Positions 7,955 to 11,719 of a DNA stretch of 11,719 bases are shown piece by piece. Numbering within the stretch: position 1 is the first letter of the stretch; each line of letters begins with the position of its first letter. The DNA comes from Methanosarcinaceae archaeon. GTDB taxonomy: Archaea > Halobacteriota > Methanosarcinia > Methanosarcinales > Methanosarcinaceae. A program made the position numbers and the translations under genes. The notes under the pieces were generated by a model. That model was not told where the DNA came from. It ran no database searches and saw only the letters and a list, made by a program, of their open reading frames with translations. The DNA lies in assembly GCA_030609665.1 (NCBI GenBank), contig JAUWBW010000036.1, positions 1 to 11,719 of the forward strand, read 5' to 3'.

Positions 7955-9627
7955 AAGGCATCGCCCCCTGTAGAATCATCTGCAGTTTCACCCGCAGTTT
8001 CACCTAGAATTGCATCCACTACCTCATCAACACTGTCATTACCGCTTCCTATTGGTACTGGTTCATCCTCATACTTTGTCACATTTTTATTTTCATCAGA
8101 ATCCAGTTCATCAGTGTAATCATCGGGCCTCTCCTCATATTCCACTACTGGTTTTTCAGGCACATGCAAAATGATCGGAGCAACATCTAAGTTGTACAAG
8201 ACATTCTTGATCGTATCCAGGTCATCTGTACCGGTTGATAATTCCACCATCTGTGCAAAATTTTTCACCAATCCACAATTTGGACCTTCAGGAGTCTCAG
8301 ATGGACACAATCGACCCCATTGTGTAGGATGCAGATCACGCGCCTCGAAGTGAGGTTGTGCTCTTGACAATGGTGATATCACACGTCTTAGGTGTGACAG
8401 TGTTGATATGTAGTCAGTGCGGTCAAGAAGTTGTGATACACCGGTCCTGCCGCCAACCCAATTACCTGTGGCAAGTGGATGCTGCAATCTATCAGTCAAC
8501 ACATCTGCACGCACAAGAGTTACAACATTCAACTCACGGTTTCGCATGTTTGCACGTTCAAGCTGGTATTTCACATCACGTGTGAGACGGTTGAATGCAA
8601 CCCTGAACAGATCTTCCATCAGGTCACCTGTAAGTTTTAAGCGTTTGTTGGAATAGTGATCCTTGTCATCGCCCTTACGTCTGGACAGTGCAAGTTCAAA
8701 GCAAGATTCAGCCATTCGGCCAATGAAATGTGCTTTTGCGATCCGGTCTTCAGGTTCATTCCCAAGATGCGGAAGTAAATACCTGTCAATAACGTAGTTT
8801 GCACGTTTGACCTGATACTCCTTTGCCTGTCCGGATGCCACGCGCCCGCCGATCTTCTCGATCGCTTCTTCGTTAGTAAATACTTCTGCTTCCTCAAGGT
8901 TTTCAAACATGAACTTCATGATTTCGGGGTCAGTTGACACCACATTTACTATATCTTCATCAGTTTCGATAGCAAGCGCACGCATAAGTGTTATGAAATT
9001 GATGCGTCCTGAGATTGACGGGAATGATACTTCCAGAATTGATTTTCTTCCCCTCTCCACAACTACAAGTGCACGATATCCGCGCCTTTGTGAAAACACT
9101 TTTGCAACTTCAATATTGTCGCCATAACGTACACCTATCTCAGCCAGGATCTTGTTCGGAGCAAGGTCCTCTAATGTCATGACCACGCGCTCAGTACCAT
9201 TGACAATGAAATATCCTCCCGGGTCGAGTGGGTCTTCGCCGTACTTGACCATTTCCTCATCAGAAAACCCTGCCAGGTTACAGATACGGGATTTGATCAT
9301 CACTGGCAGTTGACCTATTCTTGCCTCAACAGGTTCTGACTCGATATCGCCATTTACCACACTCATCTCAAGATACAATGGAGCAGAATAGGATAGATTA
9401 CGGAGTCGTGCCTCATTCGGATACAAATTTTCAATTGCACCATCTGCTTCCTTGACAATTGGATTCTCAACCCTTATCTTCCCAAGCTTAACATATATAT
9501 CCTCTATATCGGTCTCAATGGTGGATTGCTCATCAACAATCTTTTGCAGCCCTGAATCCAAAAACTTGTTATAGGAGTCTATGTGATGCTTTACAATCTT
9601 ATCTCGGGTAAAATAAGCTTCTGACAA
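7951..9627 (-). CDS. rpoB2: DNA-directed RNA polymerase subunit B''
   Basis: B'' is the N-terminal half of the second-largest RNA polymerase subunit and forms the protrusion, lobe and fork. The 558-residue reading begins at a TTG (9625-9627) as MSEAYFTRDKIVKHHIDSYN. The family signatures HHIDSYNKFLDSGLQKIVDEQ, GGYFIVNGTERV (137-148), SRRKGDDKDHYSNKRLKLTG and SETPEGPNCGLVKN (443-456) are present. The last 64 residues form a hydrophilic acidic tail (22 acidic, 3 basic) with a GETAGETA repeat, longer than I expect for B''. The TTG has no ribosome-binding site. A GAAGGTG element lies 5 to 8 bases before in-frame ATT (9648) and ACG (9645) codons, so the true protein may be six or seven residues longer. 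The stop overlaps rpoB1 by four bases. Confidence 0.95.
   Translation of the reverse strand: MSEAYFTRDKIVKHHIDSYNKFLDSGLQKIVDEQSTIETDIEDIYVKLGKIRVENPIVKEADGAIENLYPNEARLRNLSYSAPLYLEMSVVNGDIESEPVEARIGQLPVMIKSRICNLAGFSDEEMVKYGEDPLDPGGYFIVNGTERVVMTLEDLAPNKILAEIGVRYGDNIEVAKVFSQRRGYRALVVVERGRKSILEVSFPSISGRINFITLMRALAIETDEDIVNVVSTDPEIMKFMFENLEEAEVFTNEEAIEKIGGRVASGQAKEYQVKRANYVIDRYLLPHLGNEPEDRIAKAHFIGRMAESCFELALSRRKGDDKDHYSNKRLKLTGDLMEDLFRVAFNRLTRDVKYQLERANMRNRELNVVTLVRADVLTDRLQHPLATGNWVGGRTGVSQLLDRTDYISTLSHLRRVISPLSRAQPHFEARDLHPTQWGRLCPSETPEGPNCGLVKNFAQMVELSTGTDDLDTIKNVLYNLDVAPIILHVPEKPVVEYEERPDDYTDELDSDENKNVTKYEDEPVPIGSGNDSVDEVVDAILGETAGETADDSTGGDAL
7982..8005 (-). repeat. 12-bp in-frame tandem duplication in the rpoB2 tail
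   Basis: The 12-base unit on the plus strand (gcagtttcaccc) occurs twice in tandem, at 7982-7993 and 7994-8005, with one mismatch at the last base. On the coding strand it gives GETAGETA near the C-terminus of B''. The frame is kept, so the repeat changes only tail length. Confidence 0.85.
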
Positions 9628-9653
9628 AACACTGATATCTAACGTAATGATTG

Positions 9654-9660
9654 CACCTTC
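9654..9660 (-). promoter_or_regulatory. Shine-Dalgarno upstream of rpoB2 pointing to a non-ATG start
   Basis: GAAGGTG on the minus strand is the only good ribosome-binding match near the rpoB2 start. It is 26 bases from the TTG at 9627 but five bases from an in-frame ATT at 9646-9648 and eight from an ACG at 9643-9645. No ATG or GTG lies in frame in this interval. Confidence 0.5.
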
Positions 9661-9704
9661 TTTGAGTTTATATTATGATTTATTGGTTAATTGAAATGTC
9701 AAAA

Positions 9705-9737
9705 CGAGAAAATGCTCACTTCGTTCGCATTAACTCG
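9705..9737 (-). promoter_or_regulatory. Stem-loop in the probable rpoB2 leader
   Basis: On the minus strand the outer arms CGAG (9734-9737) and CTCG (9705-9708) and the inner arms AATGC (9727-9731) and GCATT (9711-9715) pair. They are separated by two facing T residues on each side (U-U mismatches in RNA) and enclose an 11-base loop. Nine pairs in 33 bases, lying downstream of the AT-rich putative promoter, suggest a structured 5' leader. Function is not shown by sequence alone. Confidence 0.45.
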
Positions 9738-9740
9738 CAC

Positions 9741-9761
9741 TATATATTTATAAAATATATA
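9741..9761 (-). promoter_or_regulatory. AT-only inverted repeat, candidate TATA box for the rpoB2 operon
   Basis: A perfect 9-bp inverted repeat (tatatattt at 9741-9749 and aaatatata at 9753-9761, 3-base spacer) is the strongest TATA-like element between rpoH and rpoB2. Transcription would start roughly 25 bp downstream, near 9720, giving a leader of about 70-90 bases before rpoB2. Read-through from rpoH is the alternative or additional source of rpoB2 mRNA. Confidence 0.45.
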
Positions 9762-9766
9762 CTACG

Positions 9767-9791
9767 AAAAAGCATACTTATAAAGTATGCT
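9767..9791 (-). terminator. Hairpin plus T-run downstream of rpoH
   Basis: On the minus strand a perfect 9-bp stem (agcatactt at 9771-9779 and aagtatgct at 9783-9791, 3-base loop) ends in a run of five T residues (9767-9771), about 60 bp after the rpoH stop. This looks like an intrinsic-type terminator or attenuator. Archaea terminate mainly at oligo-T, with hairpins optional. The upper arm can instead pair with CATACTT at 9792-9798, forming a competing hairpin. Confidence 0.5.
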
Positions 9792-9849
9792 CATACTTAA
9801 TTGGTATAAAATAGGTAACAACACCTAAAAATTTGCCAACTCCCCTTTG

Positions 9850-10086
9850 TTACTCAATTACGAGTCTATAATAAAGTGATTCGCCTGCGGTTTGGCTTAT
9901 CCTTGTGATTTTAACAACATCACCAACTTCCGCACCAAGTTCCTTTGTGACAGGATCTGATTCTTTTAATTTTGGTAATTGCCCTTTTTCTATCTGGTAG
10001 TTCTCTAATACTGATCTAACCTCATCCTCTTGCATAATTTCATGTTTTGGGACTGAATTGTGGTCGAGCAAGCTGAATTTTCTCAA
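9850..10086 (-). CDS. rpoH: DNA-directed RNA polymerase subunit H (RPB5-like)
   Basis: RpoH is the small archaeal subunit that corresponds to the C-terminal domain of eukaryotic RPB5 and sits in the jaw of the polymerase at the downstream DNA. From the TTG at 10084-10086 the protein has 78 residues, the usual length, with the family pattern KFSLLDHNSVPKHEIM (3-18), a central QLPKLKESDPVTKELGA and the near-invariant C-terminal GDVVKITR and YYRLVIE. The TTG is preceded by AGGAGGAG at 10092-10099 with a five-base spacer, which rejects the longer reading from a TTG at 10128. It lies about 100 bp downstream of tRNA-Lys and heads the polymerase cluster. Only a weak TATA-like stretch (about 10126-10138) precedes it. 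Confidence 0.97.
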   Translation of the reverse strand: MRKFSLLDHNSVPKHEIMQEDEVRSVLENYQIEKGQLPKLKESDPVTKELGAEVGDVVKITRISQTAGESLYYRLVIE

Positions 10087-10091
10087 TTTTT

Positions 10092-10099
10092 CTCCTCCT
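10092..10099 (-). promoter_or_regulatory. Shine-Dalgarno that fixes the rpoH TTG start
   Basis: AGGAGGAG is a near-consensus archaeal ribosome-binding site, five bases upstream of the TTG at 10086. It lies inside the longer open frame from 10128 and so excludes that start. Confidence 0.85.
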
Positions 10100-10168
10100 G
10101 TAAAATGTCCAGATGAAAACGGTGGCAATTTTATGAAGAATTATGCCTGAAATTCGCCGTTGATCCTG

Positions 10169-10184
10169 ATCTAATATGTTAGAT
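10169..10184 (-). repeat. Small inverted repeat just downstream of tRNA-Lys
   Basis: The arms ATCTAA and TTAGAT (6 bp) flank a 4-base loop, five to twenty bases beyond the tRNA 3' end. It could affect 3' trailer processing. No T-run follows, so it is not a clear terminator. Confidence 0.35.
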
Positions 10185-10188
10185 TGAG

Positions 10189-10262
10189 CGGGCTCGTAGG
10201 GATTTGAACCCTAGGCCGTCTGGTTAAAAGCCAGACGCTCTGCCTGACTGAGCTACGAGCCC
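10189..10262 (-). tRNA. trnK: tRNA-Lys (anticodon UUU)
   Basis: A complete 74-base cloverleaf can be folded by eye on the minus strand. The acceptor arms are GGGCTCG and CGAGCCC, the D stem is GCTC/GAGC, the anticodon stem is TCTGG/CCAGA with loop CTTTTAA, and the T arm is TAGGG/CCCTA with loop TTCAAAT. The anticodon TTT (10226-10228) reads AAA and AAG lysine codons. The discriminator base is G, and the bases after it (CTC) are not CCA, so CCA is added after transcription. There is no intron. The gene sits between ahcY and rpoH on the same strand. Confidence 0.97.
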
Positions 10263-10339
10263 ATTGTATTGGTAATGAACAGTTTTCAACATATTGTACG
10301 ATCATGCCAGTTCAGTCTTAGCGCTATCATAACGATAAT

Positions 10340-10354
10340 ATCATATATATACAT
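10340..10354 (-). promoter_or_regulatory. Candidate TATA box for the tRNA-Lys / rpoH transcript
   Basis: The minus strand reads AAAATGTATATATATGA, the best TATA-like match in the ahcY-tRNA spacer. A start about 25 bp downstream (near 10320) would give a leader of about 58 bases before the tRNA 5' end, to be removed by RNase P. Confidence 0.45.
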
Positions 10355-10404
10355 TTTGAGTGTCGCACTTTACCCAGTTACTTTTTTGCAATAGTTCCAT
10401 ATAC

Positions 10405-10528
10405 ACATTGATTAATGATTAGAATTCAATGTTTCAAAAAAGTATTTTTTAAAAACATTTATATATCATTATTTTCACTTTTTACAAAGTTGAACTGATA
10501 AGTGTTTAAAAATGTATGGGGGTTGCGG
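10405..10528 (-). terminator. Oligo-T termination region downstream of ahcY
   Basis: After the ahcY stop the minus strand carries T runs at 10508-10512 (five), 10451-10455 (five) and 10436-10441 (six), in a very AT-rich stretch. These are plausible archaeal termination signals. A 7-bp inverted repeat (acattga at 10405-10411 and tcaatgt at 10426-10432, 14-base loop) lies beyond them. I see no gene in the 266 bp between ahcY and the tRNA. Confidence 0.45.
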
Positions 10529-11719
10529 TTATGTCCCACATTCCCACCCAGCCATATATCTAGATTGTTCATCTGACAGTTCATCTATCTCAATGTTCAT
10601 TGACTCAAGTTTCAGTTTTGCTACATACATATCAATGTCATTCGGAACTGCATGCACACCATTTACCAGCTTATTCTCTGATATGTAACGCACACACAAT
10701 GCCTGATTCGCAAAACTCATATCCATCACTTCAGCAGGATGTCCATCACCTGCTGCAAGGTTTACAAGTCTTCCATCCGCAATGACATTTATGCGCCTGT
10801 CCCCAAGATCATATTCCTTGATATTATTCCTGACAGTTTTGACCGATTTCGCCATCGCGGTGAGATCTTCAAGGTTGATCTCAACATTGAAATGACCTGA
10901 ATTTGCAAGAACCGCACCATCTTTCATGACCTCAAAATGCTCTTTTGTCAAAATATCACGGTTTCCGGTAGTGGTAACAAACATATCACCGATCTTTGCA
11001 GCCTCTTTCATTGTCATGGGTTCATTACCATCCATACGCGCTTCCAGCGCACGTATAGGATCGATCTCAGTAACAATTACATTAGCACCAAGTCCCACTG
11101 CACGCATGGCAGCACCCTTGCCACACCAACCATATCCCGCAATTACTACATTCTTACCTGCAACAAGCAAATTCGTTGTCCTGTTGATCCCATCCCATGA
11201 TGACTGTCCTGTCCCATATCGGTTATCAAACATGAACTTTGTCATTGCATCATTGACCGCAACAACAGGCATCTTGAGGGCACCATCGCGCTCCATTGCC
11301 TTTAACCTGTGAATACCGGTTGTCGTCTCTTCGCAACCACCAATGATGGTGGCAAGCATTTCCTTGCGTTCGGTGTGCATCTTGAAGATAAGGTCTGCCC
11401 CGTCGTCTATCGTAATATCAGGATCGAAATCCAGTACCCTGTCGATGGCTTCGTAATATTCATCGTTTGTGCATGCATATTTTGCATAGCATGAGATGTT
11501 ATCGCGAGTATCCAGTGCCTGTGCAACATCGTCCTGTGTACTAAGCGGGTTGCACCCACATATCGCAACCTCCGCACCACCTGCTGCAAGTGTCTCAACA
11601 AGCACGGCAGTCTTTGCCTCGACGTGCAGCGCCATCCCGACCCTATGTCCTTTGAGTGGTTTTTCACGCTCGAATTGTTCCCTTATAATTGCAAGCACAG
11701 GCATGTGGTCGCGTGCCCA
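10529..11719 (-). CDS. ahcY: S-adenosylhomocysteinase family enzyme (possibly S-inosylhomocysteine hydrolase), 5'-truncated by window edge
   Basis: The family hydrolyses the S-nucleosylhomocysteine left by SAM-dependent methyl transfer, using tightly bound NAD. The frame is open to the right edge (WARDHMPVL precedes the methionine at 11704), so the ATG there is internal and roughly 15-20 N-terminal residues are missing. Numbering from that methionine: substrate segment ALHVEAKTAVL (25-35), GCNPLSTQDDVA (50-61), catalytic-type D100/D101 in TIDDGADLIF, EETTTG (125-130), NDAMTKFMFDN with K156, D160 and N161, and the NAD-binding GYGWCGKG (190-197). The protein ends near WECGT and lacks the long C-terminal Lys/Tyr extension of eukaryotic enzymes, as in the short archaeal/Thermotoga type. 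T57 and E59 of the human adenine pocket correspond here to E29 and K31. Archaeal relatives include a reported S-inosylhomocysteine hydrolase. Confidence 0.93.
   Translation of the reverse strand, partial: WARDHMPVLAIIREQFEREKPLKGHRVGMALHVEAKTAVLVETLAAGGAEVAICGCNPLSTQDDVAQALDTRDNISCYAKYACTNDEYYEAIDRVLDFDPDITIDDGADLIFKMHTERKEMLATIIGGCEETTTGIHRLKAMERDGALKMPVVAVNDAMTKFMFDNRYGTGQSSWDGINRTTNLLVAGKNVVIAGYGWCGKGAAMRAVGLGANVIVTEIDPIRALEARMDGNEPMTMKEAAKIGDMFVTTTGNRDILTKEHFEVMKDGAVLANSGHFNVEINLEDLTAMAKSVKTVRNNIKEYDLGDRRINVIADGRLVNLAAGDGHPAEVMDMSFANQALCVRYISENKLVNGVHAVPNDIDMYVAKLKLESMNIEIDELSDEQSRYMAGWECGT

Noticed and set aside
2311..9627. Split A and B polymerase subunits as gene fission damage or frameshifts
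   Set aside because: A'/A'' and B''/B' splits are the normal state in methanogen-type archaea; junctions are clean (TGAATG and ATGA) with their own ribosome-binding sites.
10087..10128. N-terminal extension of RpoH (14 extra residues from a TTG at 10128)
   Set aside because: The strong Shine-Dalgarno AGGAGGAG lies inside this stretch and points to the TTG at 10086; the extension would also exceed the family length of about 78 residues.
1..11719. Search for CRISPR arrays, insertion sequences, integrase/attachment sites at the tRNA, or defence cassettes
   Set aside because: No regularly spaced repeats, transposase-like genes or duplicated tRNA 3' ends were seen; all coding space is accounted for by conserved housekeeping genes.

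Overview
The window is a core information-processing locus of a methanogenic euryarchaeon, and every gene in it lies on the minus strand. The split RNA polymerase subunits (B''/B' and A'/A''), the two-KH-domain NusA, L30e beside the polymerase genes, archaeal-type S12, S7 and EF-2, and the order H-B2-B1-A1-A2-L30e-NusA-S12-S7-EF2 all identify Archaea. Sequence flavour, moderate AT content and gene order suggest the Methanosarcinaceae, possibly a Methanococcoides/Methanolobus-like organism. That genus-level guess comes from recollection, not a search.

In transcription order (right to left): the 3' part of an S-adenosylhomocysteinase-type gene (ahcY, cut by the right edge); an AT-rich spacer with oligo-T stops and a TATA-like element; a tRNA-Lys(UUU) gene without encoded CCA; rpoH; an unusually structured spacer of about 220 bp; the tightly packed block rpoB2-rpoB1-rpoA1-rpoA2, joined by ATGA overlap, SD/stop overlap and TGAATG abutment; a gap of about 110 bp; rpl30e-nusA; a 70 bp gap; rps12-rps7; a 60 bp gap with an oligo-T run; and the 5' end of the EF-2 gene (cut by the left edge). 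Together these encode the catalytic core of transcription, an associated elongation factor, and decoding-centre and translocation components of the ribosome, which supports coordinated control of transcription and translation capacity.

Several starts need correction away from the longest open frame: rpoH (TTG at 10086), nusA (TTG at 1896) and rpl30e (ATG at 2197). The rpoB2 start is unresolved: the best Shine-Dalgarno sits in front of a near-cognate ATT or ACG codon rather than the TTG at 9627.

There is no mobile element, CRISPR array, defence system or unknown gene cluster here. The points worth a second look are small: the repeat-rich rpoH-rpoB2 spacer and its 5' leader hairpin, the odd rpoB2 start, an acidic tail on B'' with a 12-bp tandem duplication, a four-cysteine cluster in A', and adenine-pocket substitutions in the AhcY-like enzyme that hint at S-inosylhomocysteine as substrate.
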